64,000 nucleotides of DNA, taken from NCBI RefSeq assembly GCF_012273515.2, contig NZ_CP050975.2:6200001-6264000 (forward strand), in the 5' to 3' direction. This document shows positions 50,504-59,080 of this stretch, one piece after another (the first letter of the stretch is position 1; each line of letters starts with the position of its first letter). Below the pieces are notes generated by a model that worked only from the letters and a program-made list of their open reading frames with translations, was not told the DNA's origin and did no database searches. The translations under genes and the position numbers were made by a program. This stretch comes from Streptomyces sp. RPA4-2 (lineage in GTDB: Bacteria > Actinomycetota > Actinomycetes > Streptomycetales > Streptomycetaceae).

Positions 50504-52546
50504 CTACGGGAAGGTCAGCTTCCAGCTGTTGATGTAGCCGGTGTCCTGCGCCGCCTGGTCCTGGACCTTCAACTTCCAGGTGCCGTTGGCGACTTCGGAG
50601 GAGGCGTTGACCGTGTAGGTCTCCTGGACGTTGTCCGCCGAGTCCGACGAGCTGAAGTTCTTCAGCCGGTACGTCGAGCCGTCGGGGGCCACCAGATCGA
50701 TGACCAGGTCGCCGCGCCAGGTGTGCACGATGTCCACGTCGACCAGAAGGTTCGACGGGGCGTTGCCGGTGCGGCCGGTGACGGCGACCGAGGACGTGAC
50801 CGCCGCTCCGTTGTCCGGAATTGATACGTCGGCCGTGTTCTCGAACGACGTACCCGTGCCGCCGCCACCGCCCGGACGCGAGCCGACCTTCACGGCCGCC
50901 CAGGCGTTCTGGACCGCCGTGTACTCGGCGCTGGTGGTGCCGTAGAGCTCACCCGCCGCCGCGAGCGTGCCGGTGCGGGCCGCCGCGTAGTTGGTGGTCG
51001 AGGTGAACTTGGTGGTGAGCGCCCGGTACCAGATCTGCAGGGCCTTGTCGCGGCCGATGCCGGTGACGGGGAGGCCGTCGGCGGTCGGCGAGTTGTAGCT
51101 GACGCCGTTGATGACCTTGGCGCCGCTGCCCTCGGACAGCAGGTAGAAGAAGTGGTTGGCGACGCCCGAGGAGTAGTGGACGTCCAGGCCGCCGACGCTG
51201 GAGGACCAGTTGTCCGCAGAACCCCCGTCCTTGCTGGGCTTGTCCATGTAGCGCAGCGGGGTGCCGTCGCCGTTGATGTCGATCTTCTCGCCGATGAGGT
51301 AGTCACCGGGGTCGGAGGTGTTGTTGGCGTAGAACTCGACGCCGGTGCCGAAGATGTCGGAGGTCGCCTCGTTCAGACCGCCGGACTCGCCGGTGTAGTT
51401 GAGGCCCGCGGTGTTGGAGGTGACACCGTGGCTCATCTCGTGGCCGGCCACGTCCAGCGCGGTCAGCGGGTCCGCGTTGCCGGAACCGTCGCCGTAGGTC
51501 ATGCAGAAGCAGCTGTCGTCCCAGAACGCGTTGACGTACGCGTTGCCGTAGTGGACCCGGGAGTAGGCGCCCACGCCGTTGTTCTTGATGCCAGTGCGGT
51601 TGAACGTGTTCTTGTAGAAGTCCCAGGTCTCCGCGGCGCCGTAGTGCGCGTCGGCGCCGGCCGTCGCGGCGTTGGAGATGGTGCCGTTGCCCCAGGTGTC
51701 GCTGGTCTGCGAGAAGAGCGTGCCGGTGCCGGACGTCCCCCGGTTCAGGTTGTACGTCTTGTGGCCGCCGCGGGCGCCGTCGGTCAGCGTGTAGTTGGAG
51801 CCCGACTGCGTCGTCGTCAGGGTCACCTGACCGCTGTACTGCGTGTTGCCGACGCCGGTCTCGATGCCCTGGTACTCGTAGAGCTTCTTGCCGGTGGCCG
51901 CGTCGGTGATGACGTGCAGCTGGTTCGGGGTGCCGTCGTCCTGGAAGCCGCCGACGACCGTCTCGTAGGCCAGGGTGGGCCTGCCGTTCGCCGCCCAGAT
52001 CACCTTGCGGGGCGCGCGGTCGGCGTCGGTCTTCTTCGACCCGTCGGCCTTGGCGGCGGAGAGGGCCTGGCGCTCCGCGGTGCCGGCCGCGACCGCGGGC
52101 GTGAGGGAGGCGACCTTGATCGCGGCCCCCGTCGCCTTGATGACCCGCTCCGTCCGGCCGGACTTGGCGGTGTCGACGACCAGGTCGCCGCCGAGGACCG
52201 GGAGTCCGCCGTAGGTGCGCTCGTAGCGGGTGTGCACCGTGCCGTCCGCGTCCTTGATGACGTCACGGGCGACCAGTGACTCCTTGGCGCCGAGGCCGAG
52301 GTCCTTGGCGGTGGTCACCTTGGCGGCGTCGGCGTCGCGTATCAGCTCGGCGCGCTGTGAGGGGGTGAGCCTCAGGGCGACGGCGCCGGGGTCGATCCTG
52401 CCCGGGACCGGTTTCTGGGGGGCGGCGCTCGCGGCGCCCGACTGGACCGCGGCGGCCAGCAGGGCGGAGACGCCGACGAGGGCGACGGCGGCGACACGAC
52501 GACGGGCGGTGTGGGAGGTGCGTCTGTGCGAGGACATGCTGCTCAA
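50504..52546 (-). CDS. Secreted M4 metalloprotease with C-terminal P domain
   Basis: About 680 aa. It has an Arg-rich signal peptide (RRTSHTARRRVAAVALVGVSALLAAAVQSGAASA), an FTP/PepSY propeptide and an M4 catalytic domain with zinc motif HEMSH (about residues 369-373) and GGLNEATSDIFGTGVEF. A Gly-rich linker (GSRPGGGGGTG) leads to a proprotein-convertase P domain (SIPDNGAAVTSSVAVTG ... VDIVHTWRGDLVIDLVAPDGSTYRLKNF ... GTWKLKVQDQAAQDTGYINSWKLTF), a beta-sandwich found in secreted proteases. The start is TTG 52546, six bases from AAGGAG; GTG 52549 or ATG 52537 are alternatives. Tandem paralogue of the next gene. Confidence 0.94.
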   Translation of the reverse strand: MSSMSSHRRTSHTARRRVAAVALVGVSALLAAAVQSGAASAAPQKPVPGRIDPGAVALRLTPSQRAELIRDADAAKVTTAKDLGLGAKESLVARDVIKDADGTVHTRYERTYGGLPVLGGDLVVDTAKSGRTERVIKATGAAIKVASLTPAVAAGTAERQALSAAKADGSKKTDADRAPRKVIWAANGRPTLAYETVVGGFQDDGTPNQLHVITDAATGKKLYEYQGIETGVGNTQYSGQVTLTTTQSGSNYTLTDGARGGHKTYNLNRGTSGTGTLFSQTSDTWGNGTISNAATAGADAHYGAAETWDFYKNTFNRTGIKNNGVGAYSRVHYGNAYVNAFWDDSCFCMTYGDGSGNADPLTALDVAGHEMSHGVTSNTAGLNYTGESGGLNEATSDIFGTGVEFYANNTSDPGDYLIGEKIDINGDGTPLRYMDKPSKDGGSADNWSSSVGGLDVHYSSGVANHFFYLLSEGSGAKVINGVSYNSPTADGLPVTGIGRDKALQIWYRALTTKFTSTTNYAAARTGTLAAAGELYGTTSAEYTAVQNAWAAVKVGSRPGGGGGTGTSFENTADVSIPDNGAAVTSSVAVTGRTGNAPSNLLVDVDIVHTWRGDLVIDLVAPDGSTYRLKNFSSSDSADNVQETYTVNASSEVANGTWKLKVQDQAAQDTGYINSWKLTFP

Positions 52547-53036
52547 CACTGACTCCTTCTGCGTGGCCACGGCTCGCGCGGCCAGTGGGGATCCGGGCGG
52601 TGGGTAGCCGTCCGGGCAGAACAGGTCGGAACGCGGAACCAGTTGCACGAAGGTCTTCGGTCGCGGCACGGCGGAGGTGCTGTGAGGTTGCTGTGGAGCG
52701 ACCGTGGGAAGAGTGGCAGGAGATCTCGTCTCCTGTCAGGAGCGCATCAAGAACTTGGCCGGAATCATTTCGTTCTCCGGTTGGTCATGTTCGGTAAACG
52801 AACCCGTGCATCTCTGTGCACCCGGACCGGATCCGACCGCACCGACGCGGTGGTCGGCAAGATCGTGTACGACGCCGTGACGAACGTGACGAACGGTCCC
52901 GTCCTGAGAGGAATTGGCTCGTTCGTGCGCCGTGTCCGTGAAGTCGTCTCCGTGAAGCCGGGCCCCCGGAGCCGTGGTCGGCCGCGCAGGTGATGCCGGC
53001 CCGTGCCGTCCGTGCCGTGGTGGCGGAGTGGCCCCG
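52547..53036. other. 490-bp upstream region of the M4 protease; no gene seen
   Basis: It contains a perfect inverted repeat CAGGAGA-tctcg-TCTCCTG (52717-52735) and a less GC-rich stretch around 52745-52800 likely to hold the protease promoter. The short open frames in it lack ribosome sites. The opposite end receives the stop of the oxidoreductase gene. Confidence 0.5.
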
Positions 53037-54014
53037 TCACACCGTGACGACGACCTTCGCGCGGGCGTGTTCCCCCTCCACGTACCGGATGGCCTCGGGC
53101 ACCTCGCCGAGCGCCCCGTACATCCGGTCGACGACCGGGATGACCTTCCCGGACTCGACGAACTCCCGCAGCACGGCCAGGTTCGCCCCGCTCGGTGCCG
53201 CGAAGAACGTGAGCAGCCGCTGGCCGACGAAGCGTGACAGCACCTGCCCCTTGAGGATGAGACGCATCGGCCCGAGGAGGCTGCCGCCCCCGGACACGCC
53301 CCCGCCGGACAGCAGGAGCGTTCCCGTGGGCGTGAGCGCGCGCCGCAGGTCCGACAGCGAGCGGTTGGCCACGAGGTCGAACACGACGTCGTGGCGCGTC
53401 CCCGCACGGGTGAAGTCGTCCCGGGTGTAGTCGATGACGTGGTCCGCGCCGAGCGAGCGGATGAGGTCCACGTTCCGCGTGCTGCACACGGCGGTCACCT
53501 CCGCGCCGTACGCCTTGGCGATCTGCACGGCGAAGGTCCCGACCCCGCCCGACGCGCCGTTGACCAGGACCCGCTGCCCCGTCGTCACACGGCTCAGGTC
53601 GCGCAGGCCGATGAGCGCGGTGTTCCCCGCGAGCGGCAGCGCGGCGGCCTGCTCGAAGCTCAGCCCGGCCGGCTTCAGGGCCACCATGTCCTGCGACGCC
53701 GCCACGTACTGTGCGAACGCGCCGTCGGTCTCGCCGAACACCTCGTCCCCGGGCCGCAGCCGCTTCACGTCCGCGCCGACCGCCTCCACCCGGCCGGCGA
53801 AGTCCCGGCCGCGGACCGCCGTCCTCGGGCGGCGGACACCGAAGGACAGCCGCGCCAGATACGGGTCGCCGCGCATGAGGTGCCAGTCGTAGGCGTTGAC
53901 GGACACCGCGCGCACCCGCACGAGAACCTCACCCGCGCCGGGTACCGGTCTGTCGAACTCCTTCAGCTCCAGCACATCGGGAGAGCCGTACCGGTCCTGG
54001 GCGATCGCCTTCAT
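53037..54014 (-). CDS. NAD(P)-dependent zinc-free alcohol dehydrogenase / quinone oxidoreductase-like protein
   Basis: A 325-aa MDR-superfamily protein: MKAIAQDRYGSPDVLELKEFDRPVPGAGEVLVRVRAVSVNAYDWHLMRGDPY, then VRGRDFAGRVEAVGADVKRLRPGDEVFGE, then a Rossmann loop VLVNGASGGVGTFAVQIAKAYGAEVTAVCSTRN and HVIDYTRDDFTRAG. The catalytic zinc Cys at the usual GxDxxG position is absent (residue pattern NAYDWH), as in quinone oxidoreductases, so it probably reduces enones or quinones with NADPH. The start is ATG 54014. Substrate unknown. Monocistronic by position. Confidence 0.92.
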   Translation of the reverse strand: MKAIAQDRYGSPDVLELKEFDRPVPGAGEVLVRVRAVSVNAYDWHLMRGDPYLARLSFGVRRPRTAVRGRDFAGRVEAVGADVKRLRPGDEVFGETDGAFAQYVAASQDMVALKPAGLSFEQAAALPLAGNTALIGLRDLSRVTTGQRVLVNGASGGVGTFAVQIAKAYGAEVTAVCSTRNVDLIRSLGADHVIDYTRDDFTRAGTRHDVVFDLVANRSLSDLRRALTPTGTLLLSGGGVSGGGSLLGPMRLILKGQVLSRFVGQRLLTFFAAPSGANLAVLREFVESGKVIPVVDRMYGALGEVPEAIRYVEGEHARAKVVVTV

Positions 54015-54154
54015 CGGGCCTCCGTGACACACGGGAACGCGAGGGGTCGGTGCGAAGGGTGCATCGGGCGGCCGGGCGCCACTGCTCACGACGGTAGCCG
54101 AGCGGGCGGGGTACGGGAATCGGGGCGAGCCCGGAGGGGAGGGAGCTCGGGGCC

Positions 54155-55423
54155 TCAGACCAGGCCCAGTTCGTGGCGCCACCGCCACGCCAGCGTCAGA
54201 CACGCGCGGCCCGCGGGCAGGGTCGTGGGATGTCCGGCGTAGCCGAGCACGTTCTCGGCGGTGAAGGGGACGCCGCGATATCCGTCGCCCGCCCTGGCGC
54301 CGACCACGAGGACACCCTCCTCGTTGTGCTCGCCCATTCCCGCGAAGATCTCGTCGAAGGCCGCGGCGTCCCACACGCACACCAGACAGATCTCCGGCTT
54401 CCAGGTCAGCGGATCGAGGCCGAGGCCGAGGAAGCGCACCCGGGCCCGGCCGTCCCGTACCGCACGCGCGAAGTCGGCGTAGGGCGCGTCGCGGGCGTAG
54501 TCCAGCGTCACCCCACCGCTGCCGGCGGCGTCGGGTGCGCCCAGGAACTCCTCGGCGTACTCGCGCATCGTGTTGTGCCACAGGTCGAGGTCGGAGCGCC
54601 ACACGGGCAGGACGTCGGCGTGCGGCTGGAACTCTCCGGCCGGGGCGACATGGGTGGTGTCCATGGCCAAGGCGACCTTGCCGGGGTCGCGCCGGCGCAT
54701 GAAGAAGTACGCCCCGCCGTTCTCGGGCCGGCCGTCCCCGCCGTTCTCGACCCGGACCGTCAGCGTGTTCACGCCCGGCAGCGCGGCTCTTCTGTGCAGG
54801 GCGAAGGGACTGCCGAGCCCTCGCCGGAACGGCCCCCGCAACGGCGTGGTGCCGCCCTTCAGATGGCGCAGCGCCTCCTCGTACGCGAGCGGTTCGGTGG
54901 TGTCGAGGCCGTCGAAGTAGCGGCCGAGCGCGAAGGTGAGGGCGAGTCCGTCCCCGGGATGTTCGGCCGGCGGGGAGGTGACGTCGAGCAGGCGGTAGGA
55001 CGGGCCGTTGAACCAGACGCCCGGCCGGTCGTAGGCCTCGATCGCGGCCGAGTAGCTCTCCGCCCGCCGAGCCCCCGGGCCGTGCGGCCAGTAACGGGAG
55101 ACGTCCGCGCGGCAGGAGTCCAGCTGTTCGTCCGGCCGGGACTCGCGCAGCGTCAGGCGTACGGCGTCCAGGGGCTGCGGGCGGGGCGGAACCCATCCGG
55201 GCCGGGTCAGCAGCACCAGTTCTCCATCGGCGCGGTGCTCGGTCTGGCCCTCCGCGCACGCGGTGCTCAACTCGGCCCGGTGGCCCTTGAGATGGCCGCG
55301 CACCCGGACGAACAGGGCGACGCCCTGCTCGCGGCCGGCCTGGCGCTGCGGCGCCCAGGCGAACCCCGCCGCGACGATTCCCACCAGCAGTCCCGCCACG
55401 GCGACGGTCGTCTCAAGGCCCAT
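54155..55423 (-). CDS. Membrane-anchored protein of unknown function
   Basis: A 422-aa protein that I do not recognise. The start is ATG 55423, a few bases after AGGGGGAG. One N-terminal helix (MGLETTVAVAGLLVGIVAAGFAW) anchors it. The remainder is a mixed alpha/beta domain rich in Trp, Pro and Arg (SYRLLDVTSPPAEHPGDGLALTFALGRYFDGLDTTE, NGGAYFFMRRRDPGKVALAMDTTHVAPAGEFQPH, ICLVCVWDAAAFDEIFAGMGEHNEEGVLVVG). The passages around NTMREYAEEFLG suggest a catalytic or nucleotide-related enzyme fold, but I see no diagnostic motif. It ends 141 bp before the next gene and stands just after the ABC exporter operon (26 bp from its stop). Confidence 0.75.
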   Translation of the reverse strand: MGLETTVAVAGLLVGIVAAGFAWAPQRQAGREQGVALFVRVRGHLKGHRAELSTACAEGQTEHRADGELVLLTRPGWVPPRPQPLDAVRLTLRESRPDEQLDSCRADVSRYWPHGPGARRAESYSAAIEAYDRPGVWFNGPSYRLLDVTSPPAEHPGDGLALTFALGRYFDGLDTTEPLAYEEALRHLKGGTTPLRGPFRRGLGSPFALHRRAALPGVNTLTVRVENGGDGRPENGGAYFFMRRRDPGKVALAMDTTHVAPAGEFQPHADVLPVWRSDLDLWHNTMREYAEEFLGAPDAAGSGGVTLDYARDAPYADFARAVRDGRARVRFLGLGLDPLTWKPEICLVCVWDAAAFDEIFAGMGEHNEEGVLVVGARAGDGYRGVPFTAENVLGYAGHPTTLPAGRACLTLAWRWRHELGLV

Positions 55424-55448
55424 GTCTCCCCCTCTTGGCGCGGGCCGG

Positions 55449-57284
55449 TCATTCAACCAGGCTTGTGGGAGGCACCGTCGGGGTACGCCGCGCCGGCAGG
55501 GCCGCGGAGGCGTCCCGGGGCCGTCGCTCGCCGTGCCAGGAACGCCACAACGCCGCGTACGCGCCGCCGGCCGCCACCAGGTCGTCGTGCGTGCCGAGTT
55601 CGGTCAGTAGGCCGTCCTCCATCACGGCGACCCGGTCCGCGTCGTGCGCGGTGTGCAGCCGGTGCGCGATGGCGATGACCGTGCGCCCTTCGAGCACGGC
55701 GGCGAGCGCGCGCTCGGTGTGCCGGGCGGTCGCCGGGTCGAGCAGCGCCGTGGCCTCGTCGAGGATCAGCGTGTGGGGATCGGCCAGCACCACGCGGGCC
55801 AGGGCCAGTTGCTGGGCCCGTGAACCGTCCGCGACGTGTCCCTCCGGGCCCAGCGCGGTGTCCAGTCCCTCCGGCAGCTCCCGGGTCCACTCGTCGGCAC
55901 CGACGGCGGTCAGCGCCGCCCACAGTTCGGCGTCCTCGGCGGCCGGCGCGGCGATCAGCAGGTTGTCGCGGACGGTCCCGAGGAAGACATGGTGCTCCTG
56001 GGTGACCAGGACGACCTGGCGCCGCAGCCGCTCCGGATCGAGGCCGGCGACCGGTACCCGTCCGACCGTCACGCTGCCCGAGCTCGGCGCGTCGATGCCC
56101 GCGAGCAGCCTGCTCAAGGTGGTCTTGCCGGCGCCGGAGGGGCCGACGACCGCCAGCCGCTCCCCGGGCCGTACGGTCAGGTCGACCCCGCGCAGCACCT
56201 CGGCCCCCCGGCCGTAGGAGTAGCGGACGCCGGTGACGTCGATCCGGTCGTCCACCGGGGCGGGGGAGCCGGCCGGGTCGGCCCTGGGTGCCCGGCCGAG
56301 GCCCTCCACCCGGGCGAAGGACGCGCCGCTGCTCTGCAACTGCTCGACCTGGACCAGGATCTGGTCGAGCGGTTCGCCGACCTGGCGCAGATACAGCGCG
56401 GCGGCCACCACCGCGCCCAGGCTCATCGCACCGTGCGCGTGCAGGACACCGCCCAGCAGCAGCACACCGGCCACGGGGACGACGTACGACACCTCGACGA
56501 CGGGGAAGAACACGGTGCGCAGATGGAGGGTGTGCAGCCGGGTGCGACGGGAGGTCTCCAGCGCGTCGCGGCTCGCGGCGACCCGCCTGCGCCGTAGCCC
56601 GAAGACCTCGACGGTGCGGGCTCCCTCCGCGGTGGCCGCGAGGACCTCGGCGACCTCCGAGGTGGCCGCGCCCTCCGCGAGATAGGCGGCGCGCGCCCGG
56701 CGCAGATACCAGCGCGTGGCGAACCAGATGCCGCCCAGCCCGAGCACTCCGCAGCCGCCGAGTACCGGGCTGATGACGAAGACCGCGCCGAGCATGAACA
56801 GCACCTGCGCCGAGGAGATGAGCAGTGCGGGTCCGGCGTCGCGCAGCGTGGTGCCCACCAGGGCGACATCGGCGGTCCCCCGGGCCGTCAGATCGCCCGT
56901 GCCGGCCCGCTCCACGACCGAGGCGGGCAGCGCCAGGGCCCGCTCCACGAACTCCTCGCGCACCCGCGCGAGGGTCCGCTCCCCGAAGCGGTGCCCTGTC
57001 CGGCGGGCGGCGCGCGTCAGCAGCAACTGGGCGAGCGCGCACACCAGGATGACCAGCGCCAGGCGGTCCACCGCGCCCGCACCCGCACCGCCGCCGGCCC
57101 GGACGGTGGCGACGTCGACGGAGTCAACGATCCGGCCGAGCAGCCATGGCCCGACCAGTCCGGCCGCGGCGGCCAGCACGTTGAGCGCGAGGACCCCGGC
57201 GAAGGCCCGTCCGTCCGCCCGCACCAGCCGGAGCGCGGCCCGCCGCACCTCGGCCGGCTCGGCGACCGGCAGCTGCGCACTCAT
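55449..57284 (-). CDS. ABC exporter half-transporter, intact Walker A/B and degenerate signature
   Basis: A 611-aa type IV exporter subunit: six helices (LNVLAAAAGLVGPWLLGRIVD, LALVILVCALAQLLL, SSAQVLFMLGAVFVISPVLGG ...) fused to an ATPase. Walker A is VVGPSGAGKTTLSRLL, the Q-loop is VLVTQEHHVFLG, Walker B is TLILDEATALLDP and the switch is IAIAHRLHTAHD. The ABC signature, however, reads VADGSRAQQLALAR instead of LSGGQ. Its partner upstream has the reverse defects, so together they make one good ATP site. ATGA overlap with that partner (57281-57284). Substrate unknown. Confidence 0.92.
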   Translation of the reverse strand: MSAQLPVAEPAEVRRAALRLVRADGRAFAGVLALNVLAAAAGLVGPWLLGRIVDSVDVATVRAGGGAGAGAVDRLALVILVCALAQLLLTRAARRTGHRFGERTLARVREEFVERALALPASVVERAGTGDLTARGTADVALVGTTLRDAGPALLISSAQVLFMLGAVFVISPVLGGCGVLGLGGIWFATRWYLRRARAAYLAEGAATSEVAEVLAATAEGARTVEVFGLRRRRVAASRDALETSRRTRLHTLHLRTVFFPVVEVSYVVPVAGVLLLGGVLHAHGAMSLGAVVAAALYLRQVGEPLDQILVQVEQLQSSGASFARVEGLGRAPRADPAGSPAPVDDRIDVTGVRYSYGRGAEVLRGVDLTVRPGERLAVVGPSGAGKTTLSRLLAGIDAPSSGSVTVGRVPVAGLDPERLRRQVVLVTQEHHVFLGTVRDNLLIAAPAAEDAELWAALTAVGADEWTRELPEGLDTALGPEGHVADGSRAQQLALARVVLADPHTLILDEATALLDPATARHTERALAAVLEGRTVIAIAHRLHTAHDADRVAVMEDGLLTELGTHDDLVAAGGAYAALWRSWHGERRPRDASAALPARRTPTVPPTSLVE

Positions 57285-59023
57285 CGCACGGTCTCCTGGG
57301 TGTCCTCGGCCCCCTGGGTGTCGCTCTCCGCGTCGCGGGCCACCAGCGCGCGGTATCCGGGCTCGGTGTCGAGGAGTTCGCGATGGGCGCCGCTCGCCGC
57401 GACGTGGCCGTCGACCAGGTAGTGCACGGTGTCCACGTGGTCGAGCAGCAGCGGCGAGGTGCTGGTGACGACGGTCGTACGGCCCGAGCGCGCCGCGCGC
57501 AGCCGGCTCGCGACGGCGGCCTCGGTGTGGGCGTCGAGCGCCGAGGTGGGCTCGACCGCGAGCAGCACCTCGGGATCGGCGAGCAGTGCCCGCGCCAGCC
57601 GGACGCGCTGGCGCTGCCCGCCGGAGAGACTGCGGCCTTGTGCGTCGACGGCCGAGTCGAGGCCGTCCGGCAGCCCGAGGACGATGTCGTCCGCCACGGC
57701 CGCGTGCAGACAGCGCAGGACGGCCGCGTCGTCGGGGTCCCCGCGGCCCGAGACCAGCTCGCGCAGCGTGCCGGCGAACAGGTCGGCCTCGTTGTCGGCG
57801 ACCAGGATCCGCGCTCTGACCTGGGCGAGGTCGAAGGCGTCGAGGCGCACGCCGTCCCAGGTCGCCGCCGACCGGGTGTACCGGCCGAGCCGGTCGACGA
57901 CGGCCGCCGAGTCCGCGGGGCGGCCGCCGACCAGTGCGGTGAGTTTCCCCGGCGTCACCTCGACACCGGACTCCGGGTCGCGCAGCACGGACGGGGACGT
58001 GGGGCCGTCCAGGGCGTCGGGGTCGGGGGACGCCAGGGGCTCCAGGGCCAGGAACCGGACGACCCGGCGGGCGGCCACCAGGCCCCGGCTGAGCTGGTAG
58101 CCGCACTCGACGAAGAACGCCACCGGCATCACCAGGACCGCGACATAGCCGTACACGGACACCAGCTCGCCCACCGAGATCGCCCCCTGGGCCGCCAGCC
58201 GGGCGGCCAGCCAGGTCACGACGGCCAGGAACACCGTCGGCAGCCCGGCGCCGAGGGCCTGTACCCAGCTGGTCACCGCCCCGACCCGGTAGCCCTGCGC
58301 GCGCAACTCCTGCGAGTCGCGGCGGAAGGCAGCCGCGTACAGTCCCTTGCCGCCCAGGCCGTTGAGGACGCGCAGGCCCCCGGCGAGGTCGCCGATGCGG
58401 GCGGTCAGCACCGCCTGCCGCTCCCGGTAGCCGGCCTCCACTCCCTGCAGCCGTCCCAGCAGCGGGCCGACCAGCAGGGCGATCACCGGCACCCCGAGCA
58501 GTACCACCGCGGCCAGCGACGCCGAGACCGACAGCAGCAGGCCGGCCACCACGGCGTACGCGACGACCGCGCCGACGCCGGGCCCGACGACGGTCAGGGA
58601 CTGGCTGATCGTCTGGACGTCACCGACGCCGATCGTGACGACCTCACCGGCGCCGGCCTGCCGGGAGAGGGCGGCACCCAGCCGGGCCGCCTGCGCGACC
58701 ACGATCTTGACCGTGCGGAAGTTGGCGTCCATCCGCAGCCGGGTCATCATGCGGTGCCGCATGATGCTCACCCACGCGTTGAACACCCCGAGACCCAGCA
58801 GGGCGGCGGCCCAGCCGGCCAGTGCGGTCAGGTCGCCGGGCTCCAGACCGTCGTCGATCGCGCGGGAGAGCAGATACGGCGCGAGCGCCATGAGGACCAT
58901 CCAGACGGTGCCCAGCACCGCACCGGCGACGGCCCGCCCCGGCTGCCGGGCGATCAGCCACCACAGATACCGGCCGCCCCCTCGGGCGTCGGGCGTCCCC
59001 GGGTCCTCGTACGCGTCGATCAT
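57281..59023 (-). CDS. ABC exporter half-transporter with degenerate Walker A and B
   Basis: A 580-aa exporter subunit with six helices (YLWWLIARQPGRAVAGAVLGTVWMVLMALAPYLLS to VSVYGYVAVLVMPVAFFVECGYQL). In its ATPase the Walker A position reads ALVGGRPADSAAVVDRL with no GKT/S, and Walker B reads VLLAVEPTSALD with Val in place of the conserved Asp before the Glu. The signature SLSGGQRQRVRLARALL is perfect. It cannot bind ATP productively itself but can supply the signature to its partner's nucleotide. It follows the 639-aa subunit gene by 57 bp in the same operon. Confidence 0.92.
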   Translation of the reverse strand: MIDAYEDPGTPDARGGGRYLWWLIARQPGRAVAGAVLGTVWMVLMALAPYLLSRAIDDGLEPGDLTALAGWAAALLGLGVFNAWVSIMRHRMMTRLRMDANFRTVKIVVAQAARLGAALSRQAGAGEVVTIGVGDVQTISQSLTVVGPGVGAVVAYAVVAGLLLSVSASLAAVVLLGVPVIALLVGPLLGRLQGVEAGYRERQAVLTARIGDLAGGLRVLNGLGGKGLYAAAFRRDSQELRAQGYRVGAVTSWVQALGAGLPTVFLAVVTWLAARLAAQGAISVGELVSVYGYVAVLVMPVAFFVECGYQLSRGLVAARRVVRFLALEPLASPDPDALDGPTSPSVLRDPESGVEVTPGKLTALVGGRPADSAAVVDRLGRYTRSAATWDGVRLDAFDLAQVRARILVADNEADLFAGTLRELVSGRGDPDDAAVLRCLHAAVADDIVLGLPDGLDSAVDAQGRSLSGGQRQRVRLARALLADPEVLLAVEPTSALDAHTEAAVASRLRAARSGRTTVVTSTSPLLLDHVDTVHYLVDGHVAASGAHRELLDTEPGYRALVARDAESDTQGAEDTQETVR

Positions 59024-59080
59024 CCGCTCCCCAGCGCTCCTCCGGTGCCGTGTCCGTCTCCCGCCGGGCTGCCGTGTCCG

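Noticed and set aside
53037..55259. A 740-residue open frame spanning the oxidoreductase and the gene upstream
   Set aside because: Only MKAIAQD onward (54014) is the oxidoreductase. The rest is an out-of-frame reading of the anchored protein and GC-rich spacer, not a fusion.
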